A stretch of DNA of 45,613 bases from assembly GCF_947632095.1 (NCBI RefSeq), contig NZ_CANROA010000015.1, forward strand, positions 1-45,613, written 5' to 3'. Under the pieces are notes generated by a model. The model was given only the letters and a program-made list of their open reading frames with translations. It did no database searches and was not told the origin of the DNA. A program made the translations under genes and the position numbers. Positions 7,932-15,501 of the stretch are shown here, in pieces (within the stretch, counting starts at the first letter, position 1; each line of letters opens with the position of its first letter). The stretch comes from an uncultured Microbacterium sp. (lineage in GTDB: Bacteria; Actinomycetota; Actinomycetes; Actinomycetales; Microbacteriaceae).

Positions 7932-8283
7932 GCCCACCCTTCGTGGTGAGGAGTGCCGCCTTCATGCGTGCGCGGTACTCGGCAGTTGCGTGACCCTCTC
8001 GCTCCAATACGAACGGTACGAGCAAATGACCATCGTCTGTTGGCTGCGCAACGTCGATACCGAGCCGCACGGCGAGTCCCGTCGCTTCGCCATTCTCAAT
8101 CTGGTCGAGGGCTCGGTCGTTCAATACGTCGAGGGGGAAAGTGTCCGCATCGCCCTCGTTGCGGATAGGGAACTTGTTCGCCCCTACCGCCCAGATGCCG
8201 AACTCCCATTTGACCAGCTTGGTTGCGAACGCGAGCAGTTCTGACTGCTGTTCTTCGTTTACGCCGCGCTTCTTCCGTGCCAT
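7932..8283 (-). pseudogene. 5' part of a small gene split by IS3
   Basis: The N-terminal 117 residues (MARKKRGVNEEQQSELLAF..., KWEFGIWAVGANKFP...) run straight into the IS at 7931. Fused in frame to 6313..6689 it would encode about 242 aa. I do not recognise the family; the basic N-terminus suggests a nucleic-acid binder. A strong promoter lies upstream at 8318-8346. A GTG at 8298 is an alternative start. Confidence 0.6.
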
Positions 8284-8317
8284 TTCGATCCGATCCACTA
8301 GAGCTTCATCATGTCAA

Positions 8318-8346
8318 AGTCTAGACGAAACTAGACACTAGGTCAA
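8318..8346 (-). promoter_or_regulatory. Sigma-70-type promoter with repeated operator-like GTCTAG
   Basis: On the minus strand TTGACC and TAGACT are separated by exactly 17 bases. GTCTAG occurs twice, 10 bp apart, across the spacer and the -10 box, as expected for repressor half-sites one helical turn apart. It drives the gene now broken by IS3. Confidence 0.7.
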
Positions 8347-8396
8347 GCTCGGGTGCGGAGTGGGCTGTGGGGTTGCGCTCGCTGTTTTTTGCGTTG

Positions 8397-8750
8397 GCGG
8401 GTAGGGCAGGTAGGGGATCGCCCCGCCTGGCTGTGGCGGAGTAGTCGTCTTGCGAGACACGTAAAACAGCGTGGAATACGGCTCTCTAACGACTACTTCT
8501 TCTCAGTCAGTTAGAACTTCATTTTCCTACCCGCCCTACCCGCCAACCCTTCCGATCCCTGTGTTTTCAAGGGTTTCCTGGCGGGTAGGGACTACCCGCC
8601 TCCTACCCGCCAGTACCCGCCAAAATGGGGTGCGGCGGGTAGAGCGGGTAGGGAAAGAGGTAGAAAGGTGTTTCTAGAGTTCTTCTATACATCGGGTTCC
8701 TACCCGCCAAAACGGGTTCCTACCCGCCAAAACGATGCGCCCTACCCGCC
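8397..8750. repeat. TACCCGCC iteron-like repeat array
   Basis: Copies of CCTACCCGCC or close variants occur in plus orientation at about 8526, 8535, 8591, 8602, 8612, 8699, 8719 and 8741, and in minus orientation (GGCGGGTAG) at about 8397, 8580, 8634 and 8643. The units at 8694-8713 and 8714-8733 form a 20-bp tandem direct repeat. No gene lies here. Such clusters are typical of iteron origins, of partition sites, or of the short repeats bound by TraB-type DNA translocases at clt loci; which applies here is unknown. Confidence 0.8.
8485..8515. promoter_or_regulatory. TCTAAC / GTTAGA inverted repeat, wide spacing
   Basis: The arms match the operators at 26655 and 28740 (TCTAAC-N6-GTTAGA), but here the spacer is 19 bases. 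It lies between iteron copies in the gene-free region and may be a related binding site or chance. Confidence 0.35.
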
Positions 8751-8856
8751 GAAGGCTGAGTGGATTCGGGGCAGAAATAAGCAGGGATTCTCGTGCGTCA
8801 CTGGTCAGTGCAAGGAGAGAACGGTAGACTGTAGGTGATCTGAACCACAGGTTTCA

Positions 8857-8897
8857 AGAACCCCGGCAAGAGCTTCATCACTCCGCCGGGGTTCTTT
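8857..8897. terminator. Terminator of the 9458 HTH gene
   Basis: AAGAACCCCGG and CCGGGGTTCTT form an 11-bp stem with a loop of roughly 18 bases. It lies directly after the stop of the minus-strand HTH gene and has T-rich sequence on both outer sides. Confidence 0.7.
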
Positions 8898-8900
8898 CTG

Positions 8901-9458
8901 TCACTGGACGATCGGCTTCCCGTTGGCGTCCACGGCGATCACTTTTCGTCCGTCGAGCACGATCTGTTTGACCTTCCCCTGCTTGATCCATGTGTAGAGG
9001 GTGGCTCGACTGATGCCCAGAGCTTCCGCAGCGGCAGTCATGGGGAGACCGCCCTTGACGTTGACTCGGGGAATCCTCCCGTCAATCGGTGCGCTTGCGC
9101 GACGGCGAAGAACATCCTCGTCAAGCCCCGTAAGCTTCGCGACGCCAGACCAGTCGAAGCTCGCTTCCGATGTGGCACGCTCCAGCCAGCCATCGGTGGC
9201 GGCTGCTGCTTTGCGTTCCGTGCGTAGGGAACGGATTACCATGCGCTCAACGTCGGCGTCAGCCTCGGGGTCGGCGATGTTGGCGGCGGCGTGCTCTTGT
9301 ACGTCCATGAACTCGTCGTAAGACGCGGGGATTTCTGCGAGGCGGTCTGCGAGCCAGGTCGTCGTTAGGTCTGGGTCACCAGAACTCATCGCTAAGACAA
9401 GTCCGCGCAATTTCTCATAGCGGACGCCGGAAGGGAGGTCAGAGGAAGAGGAAGTCAC
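8901..9458 (-). CDS. HTH DNA-binding protein (excisionase/MerR-like C-terminus)
   Basis: 185 aa. The C-terminal 45 residues (MTAAAEALGISRATLYTWIKQGKV, then a short wing IVLDGRKVIAVD) form a helix-turn-helix of the excisionase/MerR type. The N-terminal 130 residues are acidic and helical. The start is GTG 9458: the CCGACCATGAT motif ends exactly six bases before it, giving a leaderless transcript. It stands between the iteron array and the HNH gene and could be the protein that binds the array; this is inference. Confidence 0.75.
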   Translation of the reverse strand: MTSSSSDLPSGVRYEKLRGLVLAMSSGDPDLTTTWLADRLAEIPASYDEFMDVQEHAAANIADPEADADVERMVIRSLRTERKAAAATDGWLERATSEASFDWSGVAKLTGLDEDVLRRRASAPIDGRIPRVNVKGGLPMTAAAEALGISRATLYTWIKQGKVKQIVLDGRKVIAVDANGKPIVQ

Positions 9459-9464
9459 ACGTCT

Positions 9465-9475
9465 ATCATGGTCGG
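9465..9475 (-). promoter_or_regulatory. CCGACCATGAT motif, six bases before a GTG start
   Basis: Its CATGAT half sits where the -10 box of a leaderless gene should be (six-base gap to GTG 9458). Confidence 0.65.
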
Positions 9476-9714
9476 TTCTTAGACAAAAGGCGACACTAGT
9501 CTGGTGGATCGGAGGGTATTCTTCTGTGCACAATCATCGCGAGTGCATAATGGCTGGGTCGATCGCCTGCGGACATTCCGGAGTCCCCGGCACTCTGAAG
9601 TCAAGATCGGCAAGCGCCCGTCGCATCGCGTCTTTTCTACTCACCGTTGGTGCTAAACGCTGTCCCCAAACCGTCGTGGTCCTACTTCATAAGAAGAACG
9701 TCCACTTCTGGTGA

Positions 9715-10572
9715 TTAGTCGAGCACCTTTTCGGGAGCCTGGTCAAGAACCGAGAAATCCAGTTCTACGACGGTGCGCCGGAGGGCAACCGAGTTGCCAC
9801 GGAATGCTGCTTCCAGTTCGAGCAGCAAGTTGAGTTCGCTACTACCGTCCTTCGCGGTGCCTTTGATCTGCAATACCGAGTGTCCGTCGTTGTCGTCCCA
9901 GTCCAGAAAGTTGCGTTCTTGTAGAACCCCCAGAAGCTGTCGATACTCTTCCCGATCGATGTTCGTGACGATCTTCTCCACGGCGATCGCAGATGCCTCC
10001 AACACTTGACCCCAACCTCCGCCAGGTTTGCTTTGCCCGATTGCGACGACAAGTATCTGACGTGCCGAGGGAGGCAGTTTCGCGAGACGGTCTATGGCAC
10101 TACGTACAGCGGCTAGTTCCTCGTCGTGAAAATCATCGTCGGGCTTGATTCCGAAAGCGTGAAGACTAGTTGGGTAGGTCGGCTCCGCGTCTGTAAGGTC
10201 GCCAATTTCCTCCGACATCTGAGAGATGGCGTCTCTGAACTTCGCCTCGTGTTTCTCTTTCATCGCGCGAAGAGCTTCAACTGTGAACTCCGCAAGGCGC
10301 TTCTTGTCGTCTACCTCTATGTGGTGGTTGGGGCACATCAGCATGAGGTTGGCGACTGCCCGCAGGTCTTCATCGCTGAGCTTCTGGTTGTGGCGCGCCG
10401 AAGATTTTCCCACGCCTTCGATGTGCGCAATCTGAGCGACGTAACTGCCCTTCTTGTTAAGCAGTGGCTTTGAGCATCCCGGAAAAGCGCACTGGTTGCC
10501 CGAGTATAGGAAGAGTTCGCGAGTGATCTCCGACTTGGGGCGCTTGCGTGTCGGGTTTGTGTTAACAGTCAC
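9715..10572 (-). CDS. HNH endonuclease domain protein
   Basis: 285 aa. The N-terminal HNH nuclease has a Zn-binding CAFPGC pair, the AHIEG motif, and CPNHH with IEVDD (about residues 26-100). The C-terminal 180 residues are helical and unrecognised, and may sense or bind DNA or a partner. HNH proteins of this layout are common cargo of mobile elements and defence islands. The start is GTG 10572, because a -10 box TACACT lies six bases upstream with TTGTGC 17 bases before it; a GTG at 10605 is an alternative. Confidence 0.85.
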   Translation of the reverse strand: MTVNTNPTRKRPKSEITRELFLYSGNQCAFPGCSKPLLNKKGSYVAQIAHIEGVGKSSARHNQKLSDEDLRAVANLMLMCPNHHIEVDDKKRLAEFTVEALRAMKEKHEAKFRDAISQMSEEIGDLTDAEPTYPTSLHAFGIKPDDDFHDEELAAVRSAIDRLAKLPPSARQILVVAIGQSKPGGGWGQVLEASAIAVEKIVTNIDREEYRQLLGVLQERNFLDWDDNDGHSVLQIKGTAKDGSSELNLLLELEAAFRGNSVALRRTVVELDFSVLDQAPEKVLD

Positions 10573-10578
10573 GCGCCC

Positions 10579-10584
10579 AGTGTA
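10579..10584 (-). promoter_or_regulatory. Leaderless -10 box (TACACT) of the HNH gene
   Basis: TACACT is followed by six bases and GTG. A weak -35 (TTGTGC) lies 17 bases upstream. Confidence 0.6.
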
Positions 10585-10671
10585 CTGAGCCCCCGCATCA
10601 GGCACAATCGCCCTTAGCGCCGTGACACCCGCCAGCCCGTCAAAGCCGAGATCAACGCTCCACGGAGCGCA

Positions 10672-10832
10672 CAGCGGCTCGTATAGGGGTGAATGTCAGC
10701 CGCTTGGTATATGGGCGACCACGATCGCGCGGGTTGGTTGTTTCACATCCTTTCGGAGCCCGCGCGGTCACCAAAGATTTGAACCCCCGGACGCCTGGTG
10801 TGGCACTCTCCGGGGGTTCTTCTATACGTGGC
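10672..10832 (+). ncRNA. Possible structured RNA with three hairpins and a terminator
   Basis: In a gap without a convincing gene three stems occur in a row: AGCGGCT/AGCCGCT (about 10672-10705), CGCGCGGG/CCCGCGCG (about 10728-10766) and GAACCCCCGGA/TCCGGGGGTTC (about 10780-10822), the last followed by TTCTTCT on the plus strand. This could be a small RNA ending in its own terminator, or only the shared terminator of the lipoprotein gene to its right. No clear promoter was identified. Confidence 0.3.
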
Positions 10833-10856
10833 TGTTCTCGTTAGATGCGGGGATAG

Positions 10857-11225
10857 TTACTCACCCACCACGCTCACAACACAGCTTCCGTCCTCGCTGA
10901 CAATAACCGTTGCGGGGTACTGGGGGCGATTGGTCTCTGAAAGGAGAGTGGTGGTGAGCTTGACCTCCCACGTGCCGTCCTCGATTTTCATGGTCGAGTC
11001 GACCTCAACGTCCCAACGGTTCGCGTCGGGTTCTGGTTCTGAGAAGGAACCCTCCTCGCACAGGAAGTCAGCGACGCGAGCATCGCTTATCCCAGTTGAG
11101 GCGCGGGCAAAGTTGTAGGCGGTCTGCTCAGCGCGGTCTTCGGCGGAGCCCGAGCATCCTGTAAGTGCCGCGATCGCGGCAATGCCAATTACTGTCATCG
11201 ACGCGGTTCTGGTTGTTGTCTTCAT
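10857..11225 (-). CDS. Small lipoprotein (122 aa)
   Basis: The signal peptide ends in a lipobox (LTGC, about residues 21-24), so the mature protein should be anchored to the outer face of the membrane. The rest has a helical region, then a beta-rich part resembling small actinobacterial lipoproteins that accompany conjugative elements; the family is not recognised with certainty. The start ATG 11225 is preceded by GAGAGGA. It lies 27 bases after the larger lipoprotein gene and is probably co-transcribed with it. Confidence 0.8.
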   Translation of the reverse strand: MKTTTRTASMTVIGIAAIAALTGCSGSAEDRAEQTAYNFARASTGISDARVADFLCEEGSFSEPEPDANRWDVEVDSTMKIEDGTWEVKLTTTLLSETNRPQYPATVIVSEDGSCVVSVVGE

Positions 11226-11252
11226 TGGTTTCCTCTCGATCAACGGTAGGGT

Positions 11253-12011
11253 TTAGCGATAGCCATCGCCGAGCGCGTCCAGCATGTTTTGTATAGTGAC
11301 TGCGCCGCTGTCGATGGCAGCTTGAAGCTTGTCGGCGGCGGCGGTCATTCCGTCGGTGATTGAAGCGTTGCGCTGCTTCTTGATGCCCTTGGCAACTTCC
11401 TCCCGAATACGATCAACGACCGCAGGTGCGTCGGCTAGATAGGCATTTTCTGGATTCGCATCCGCCGCTTGCTTAATTAGGGACTTGGCATCACGTGTTT
11501 CGCCCTCCACGGCGCTCGTTGCCTCAGTGAACTGACGGATCTCGTCTTCGAGCTTCTGCGCGAACAAAATGTAGTCGTCCTCGGTGCCTTCGGTGAGTTC
11601 CGGTTTGCTTTCGGGGACTTGCGGTGACAGCGGGACGAAAGCATCGTCACCCTCAGTAATTCCGATCGAGGTGTGCTCCAGGCTGAGCGAATCAAGTTGC
11701 CTCCAAACTGCATCCATATCGGCACCGAGACCACCATGCACGGGGTCGTATTCTGCGGCATCGACCACGCTCTCTAGCTCCGTGACCACGGCTTCCACTT
11801 TTGCTCGCGCAGCAGGAGTCTTTGCGATGATCTCGTCGCGCTCCTCGACGGCAGTGTCAAAGGCAACCCTCGCGCTGTCCCAGTTTGCTGATGCCGCCTC
11901 ATAGCTTTCCCGCGCCTGCGTGAGTTCCGCTGAGGGACCGCACGCAGTCAGCGTGGTTAGGGCGGCTATCGTCGCGGCGGTGAGAGCTAAGAACCGTTTC
12001 TTCTGGGTCAT
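11253..12011 (-). CDS. Coiled-coil lipoprotein (252 aa)
   Basis: A signal peptide with lipobox LTAC (about residues 21-24) is followed by a long helical, Ala/Glu-rich region likely to form a coiled coil (about 30-90), a middle segment and a second helical region. It should sit on the outer face of the membrane. AGGAG lies seven bases before ATG 12011. It is divergent from an XRE regulator with a symmetrical operator between them. With the smaller lipoprotein it could act at the cell surface, for example in entry exclusion or mating contact, but nothing in the sequence proves this. Confidence 0.85.
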   Translation of the reverse strand: MTQKKRFLALTAATIAALTTLTACGPSAELTQARESYEAASANWDSARVAFDTAVEERDEIIAKTPAARAKVEAVVTELESVVDAAEYDPVHGGLGADMDAVWRQLDSLSLEHTSIGITEGDDAFVPLSPQVPESKPELTEGTEDDYILFAQKLEDEIRQFTEATSAVEGETRDAKSLIKQAADANPENAYLADAPAVVDRIREEVAKGIKKQRNASITDGMTAAADKLQAAIDSGAVTIQNMLDALGDGYR

Positions 12012-12053
12012 GCGATCTCCTGGTGAGAGGGGGGATAGTGGACACCCGACGCG

Positions 12054-12095
12054 GTACAGTGTGTTGTGCCTAAAGTATAAGGTGTTGTGCTGTAC
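12054..12095. promoter_or_regulatory. Divergent operator between lipoproteins and XRE regulator
   Basis: GTACAG (12054-12059) and CTGTAC (12090-12095) form an inverted repeat, and GTGTTGTGC occurs twice (12061-12069, 12082-12090) exactly 21 bp, two helical turns, apart. AT-rich DNA with TATACT (minus strand) lies between them. This is the arrangement expected for cooperative XRE repressor binding over back-to-back promoters. Confidence 0.65.
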
Positions 12096-12100
12096 TCAAA

Positions 12101-12361
12101 GTGCCCGCACGCTCGACTAGAGGGATGCTCCATCAAGAACCCGATCTGACGCGCCTGGGCGCCATCTTTAACGACCACCGTGCAACGTCGGGTCTGACTT
12201 ACGACGAGCTTGCGGAGAAGTCGGGGCTCTCGCGGCAGACGCTACTCAACCTGGCAGCCGGGAGGTTCAACGGTGACTTGCGCACATGGATGCTCTTGGC
12301 GAAGGCGTTCGACACGTCCCTCGACGCGATGCTCGATCCTGCGTGGAGCGATCACAAGTAG
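12101..12361 (+). CDS. XRE-family transcriptional regulator (86 aa)
   Basis: A small Cro/CI-type helix-turn-helix protein (GLTYDELAEKSGLSRQTLLNLAAGR) with little beyond the DNA-binding domain. It is divergent from the lipoprotein pair and probably represses both promoters through the 12054-12095 repeats. The GTG at 12101 gives the longest product; an ATG at 12125 would keep the whole HTH and is possible. Confidence 0.85.
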   Translation: MPARSTRGMLHQEPDLTRLGAIFNDHRATSGLTYDELAEKSGLSRQTLLNLAAGRFNGDLRTWMLLAKAFDTSLDAMLDPAWSDHK

Positions 12362-12417
12362 ATGCTTCGGACAAGCTTCAAAGCCGTCTTCGGTTTGATC
12401 CACTTGGCGAACATCGG

Positions 12418-12756
12418 TCAGAGCCAGATACCTCTTTTTCGAAAGTACGCCCACGCATGACGCGGAGGATCAGTAAGAACCAGCGGAGGTTCAATGATCT
12501 CTTTGAGCTTCGGTGACTCCAGACCCCGCAGGTTCGGGTAGTCGCGAAGCGTCCGCGCATACTGGCGCTTCAAGATCAGAAGGTGCCGCATGAGGTACTG
12601 CACCTCGAAGGACAACCCGCTCAAGTCGATCGCCGCAATCTCTTCGCGGCGGTGCACGCGCTTCGGCTCGAACATTCGATCCATGTACCGATACGCACCG
12701 TAATACGCATCGGGCACCGGGTCGCTCTGATCTCGCGTGAGCGCGGAGTTCATCAT
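12418..12756 (-). CDS. Hypothetical protein (112 aa)
   Basis: A basic, helical protein rich in aromatic residues (PDAYYGAYRYMDRMFEPKRVHRR) with no recognised domain. It starts at ATG 12756, six bases after a CCGACCATGAT motif, so it is probably leaderless. The next gene upstream carries an almost identical promoter block, which suggests that the two were made by duplication of the control region and are expressed together. Confidence 0.65.
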   Translation of the reverse strand: MMNSALTRDQSDPVPDAYYGAYRYMDRMFEPKRVHRREEIAAIDLSGLSFEVQYLMRHLLILKRQYARTLRDYPNLRGLESPKLKEIIEPPLVLTDPPRHAWAYFRKRGIWL

Positions 12757-12759
12757 CCG

Positions 12760-13122
12760 TCAATCATGGTCGGAGTCAGGGGCGTCCGTCCCCGAAGTCG
12801 CAGGTAGCAGGATCACCCGCTCAACACCCGGAAGGTGCAGCCCGATCAGCGCAACCGTCGCATCCACACCGCCGTCGTAGAGCGCTGTCGCCGTCACGGA
12901 GTAACGAAGACCCCAAGCAATCTCGCCGTCGATCCGCACATTCGAGACGAACTCTTCCGACAGTCCGTCTCGCGCGAACTGCGGCGAGTGGAGTACCTGG
13001 AGGGCGCTGGCTTCGATCTCGGCAGCGAGCCCCGCGTACATCTCGTCGGTTGGCTCAAGTGGTGCGAGCTTTTCGCGCAGGAGGTCGAGAACGCTAAGTC
13101 GGATTTCCTCGATCATTGTCAT
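12760..13122 (-). CDS. Hypothetical protein (120 aa)
   Basis: A helical N-terminus (IEEIRLSVLDLLREKLAPLEP) is followed by a beta-rich middle (VRIDGEIAWGLRYSVTATALYDGG). No known family was recognised. It starts at ATG 13122, six bases after a CCGACCATGAT motif. Its stop lies four bases before the next start; the promoter of the next gene is inside this coding region. Confidence 0.65.
   Translation of the reverse strand: MTMIEEIRLSVLDLLREKLAPLEPTDEMYAGLAAEIEASALQVLHSPQFARDGLSEEFVSNVRIDGEIAWGLRYSVTATALYDGGVDATVALIGLHLPGVERVILLPATSGTDAPDSDHD
12763..12773 (-). promoter_or_regulatory. CCGACCATGAT motif, six bases before ATG 12756
   Basis: This copy extends upstream into GGGGACGGACGCCCC, which is shared with the copy at 13129. 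Confidence 0.7.
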
Positions 13123-13128
13123 CTCTCA

Positions 13129-13139
13129 ATCATGGTCGG
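13129..13139 (-). promoter_or_regulatory. CCGACCATGAT motif, six bases before ATG 13122
   Basis: Together with its upstream GGGGACGGACACCCC block it matches the 12763 copy over about 31 bases. Confidence 0.7.
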
Positions 13140-13215
13140 ACTAGGGGGTGTCCGTCCCCTCTGATCGCTCGTATTCAAAGGGCGGGCGCAATCGCCGGCC
13201 GCGCCACTCACTCGG

Positions 13216-13740
13216 TCAGATGCGCGCAGCCACCGCGCCGATCACGAACGCTGCTGCGTCGGCATCAGCGGGCTCCGGGTGCTCCTCGGCAAACCCGCGT
13301 TCGGCGCGCTCATACAGGTCGCTCTCCGTCGCGCCAGTCGCCGCCCACACCTCAGCAATCTGCTGGTCGGCGAGGGCTTCCTTCACCCAGGCACGCGAAG
13401 GGTCGTGCTCATCCGCGTCGTGGAGGCGCTGGAAGCGCAGCGCCGACACCGACGCATCAGCGCCGCTTGCGTCGAGCCCGAGGCTCCGCAGAAAAAGCTC
13501 GTGACGCCGCCGCGCATAACCGCGATCGGCGGCTGCGTCGAGGTCAGCTTGCGTTCGTCCGCTGTGCCAGTAAGTCTGAGCACCCCACGCAAGCATCTGC
13601 TGATAGGGCGTGAGCGGCTTACCGCCGGACGTATCGTCTTCGAGGCGGGCGCGAGCTTTCGACCGGCGACGACGCATGACGCGGGCGGTCAAGGAGTCGT
13701 GGGAGCAGCGGCGTCCGCCCTCAATTAGTGGTCTGCACAT
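13216..13740 (-). CDS. Hypothetical protein (174 aa) coupled to the replication-like gene
   Basis: It starts at ATG 13740, which shares one base with the upstream stop (TAATG). The N-terminus MCRPLIEGGRRCS with a later Arg-rich stretch (RVMRRRRSKAR) resembles a short motif seen at the start of many actinobacterial plasmid and phage proteins, possibly a Zn or nucleic-acid-binding knuckle. The rest is helical and acidic. The function is unknown; tight coupling to the 569-aa protein suggests that they act together. Confidence 0.7.
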   Translation of the reverse strand: MCRPLIEGGRRCSHDSLTARVMRRRRSKARARLEDDTSGGKPLTPYQQMLAWGAQTYWHSGRTQADLDAAADRGYARRRHELFLRSLGLDASGADASVSALRFQRLHDADEHDPSRAWVKEALADQQIAEVWAATGATESDLYERAERGFAEEHPEPADADAAAFVIGAVAARI

Positions 13741-15449
13741 TAGTTGTCCTGTCCCTTCCTTTTCACGAGCAAATGCGGGAGAGCTGCGTCGATAACGCGC
13801 GTCTCCCATCCGGCTGCTTCGAGATCGAACCGGAGCGACGCTTCTGCGCGACGTGGAGCGCGGGCGGCGTCCTGGTTCACCCACGACCCCATCGCGCCCC
13901 TGTCCGTCCCCTGCGGGGCTGCGCCTCGCTCGGTGTAGAAGGCATCGAGTCGACCATCCGGGAAAGCGCGTACGGCGGTCGTCGGGGCGACCCCGCGCGA
14001 CACCAGATAACGGCGCAGGAAGATCGCCTCGACGTTCTTGTCCCGGAGCGCGCTCCATACCTGTCGCTGCCACTCTGCGAGAGCGGGCATGTCGCGGGGT
14101 GCAACACCGTGGGCGTCGATGTACTTACCAACTCGCTTGCGCTGTGCGGCGCGAGCTTCAAGCTTCTCAACCCGTTCCTCGTCGAAGTGCTCGACGACCG
14201 TGAAATGCTCGCGCATCGCAGCGGGCATCTTGTCGTCAGCGGGAAGCGAGAGCGCAACCCACTCAACGAGCCCATCCGCGTCGTGTGGCGGAGCCCCGTG
14301 CGCAGCGATCCATCGCAGGATTCGGTGGTTGCGGAAGACGCCATCGCGCACGGTCTGGTTGCGCTCCTCTTCCCAGAGGCGCTTACGTAGTTCCGTGGTC
14401 AACGCCTCGGCGGCGAAGCGCTGCACGGCAGGGTCGAGGTCGGCGGCGCTCTCAGTAGCGGACTTGACGAACGCTTCGACTGCGGGCGGTAGCGCTCCCT
14501 TGCGAGGGATGTCGAGTGAGTCCACCCACGCGTAAGCAGCTTGCTTCCGCTCTCGGTTCTCTGCGCTGTTAGTCGCGCGAACTGCGGCGTGCTCCTGACG
14601 TTCCGCTTCCGCTTCGCCCCGCGCTTGCACGACCCCTACGGTCTCCAGGGTACGGAGCGCTTCGAGGAGGTCGTCTGTACCCGCAAGTTCGCGCATCCGA
14701 GAGCGTGCGCGCGAGGAGCGGGACGCGGGGATCGTTGCCTTGCGGATGCCGAGCGCGTCGCACAACGACACGTACCAGGCGTCGTAACCGAGGTCTGTGT
14801 AGGAGAGCGCGGGACTGCGTACCGCGTAAAACAAATCAGTCAGCACACTGTCCGTACCCGCACTCAGGTCAGCGATGAGCGATTCGGTCTGCTCGGTGAC
14901 GAGCGCGGGGTCGACCTTGCGGAGCCGCACTCGCGTTGGCACTCCGGTCTGTTTCGCAGAGATGCGGAGGAGTCCGCGACTAGCGAGTGAGTCAGCTCGG
15001 TTGGTGACGCTCTTCTGGGTGCTCCCCATCATCACGCTCAGCGCGCGAGTCAGGAGTGCACCATCCTTCCCCGACTCCATCATGTCGAGTGCAAGGAGTG
15101 CGAAGAGCGCAGCTTCGGGGGCGGGCAAACCAGAAGACAACCCACGTACGACACGGAGGGCTGAGCGTTCGCGAACTTTCTCCGGGGTGTATGACGCAAG
15201 GTACGACTCAGAGCGCTCATAGAGACTCTGAAACGTCCCCTTCGAGGAAGCGGTCGCACGCACCTCCGCATTCCCACGACTTCGCAGCCACGCTCGCACC
15301 TCGTCCGCTGGGACGTTCTTCGCAGCCGCCAGCACCGAGAGGATTACACGGGCGGGATCGCCGACGCCCACGGCACGCTGCGCACCGGACAGCGCACTGC
15401 CGAGCGTCTTATCTAGCGTGGTGAGCGATGCGATGATCTTGCCTTTCAT
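13740..15449 (-). CDS. Winged-helix protein, possible replication or regulatory factor (569 aa)
   Basis: The family is not recognised with certainty. Residues about 130-190 look like a MarR-type winged helix (ALSVMMGSTQKSVTNRADSL, then ASRGLLRISAKQ). A long helical, Arg/Glu-rich C-terminal half follows, with repeated short helicase-associated-like modules (RILRWIAAHGAPPHDADGL and RVGKYIDAHGVAPRDMPAL, which resemble each other). Size, winged helix and context next to a replication-relaxation-like gene favour a plasmid-type initiator or a DNA-binding organiser. A strong inverted repeat lies at 15471-15501 in its leader. Confidence 0.7.
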   Translation of the reverse strand: MKGKIIASLTTLDKTLGSALSGAQRAVGVGDPARVILSVLAAAKNVPADEVRAWLRSRGNAEVRATASSKGTFQSLYERSESYLASYTPEKVRERSALRVVRGLSSGLPAPEAALFALLALDMMESGKDGALLTRALSVMMGSTQKSVTNRADSLASRGLLRISAKQTGVPTRVRLRKVDPALVTEQTESLIADLSAGTDSVLTDLFYAVRSPALSYTDLGYDAWYVSLCDALGIRKATIPASRSSRARSRMRELAGTDDLLEALRTLETVGVVQARGEAEAERQEHAAVRATNSAENRERKQAAYAWVDSLDIPRKGALPPAVEAFVKSATESAADLDPAVQRFAAEALTTELRKRLWEEERNQTVRDGVFRNHRILRWIAAHGAPPHDADGLVEWVALSLPADDKMPAAMREHFTVVEHFDEERVEKLEARAAQRKRVGKYIDAHGVAPRDMPALAEWQRQVWSALRDKNVEAIFLRRYLVSRGVAPTTAVRAFPDGRLDAFYTERGAAPQGTDRGAMGSWVNQDAARAPRRAEASLRFDLEAAGWETRVIDAALPHLLVKRKGQDN

Positions 15450-15470
15450 TGCGTGTATTACTACCTCTGT

Positions 15471-15501
15471 CTATGGAGAGCGCTTTGCGCTTTCTCCATA
15501 G
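15471..15501. promoter_or_regulatory. 31-bp inverted repeat upstream of the 15449 gene
   Basis: CTATGGAGA and TCTCCATAG are perfect 9-base outer arms, with inner GCGC elements. It ends 22 bases before the start codon, so it is likely an autoregulatory operator or a leader hairpin. Confidence 0.6.

Noticed and set aside
8397..8750. CRISPR array
   Set aside because: The units are only 9-10 bases, in both orientations and irregularly spaced, with no cas genes.
9526..9714. Small open frame of 62 codons in plus orientation
   Set aside because: No ribosome-binding site, no -10 box at the right distance and no recognisable protein features.
13741..14073. N-terminal extension of the 174-aa gene
   Set aside because: It would be read out of frame inside the 569-aa gene; the coupled TAATG start at 13740 is far better.
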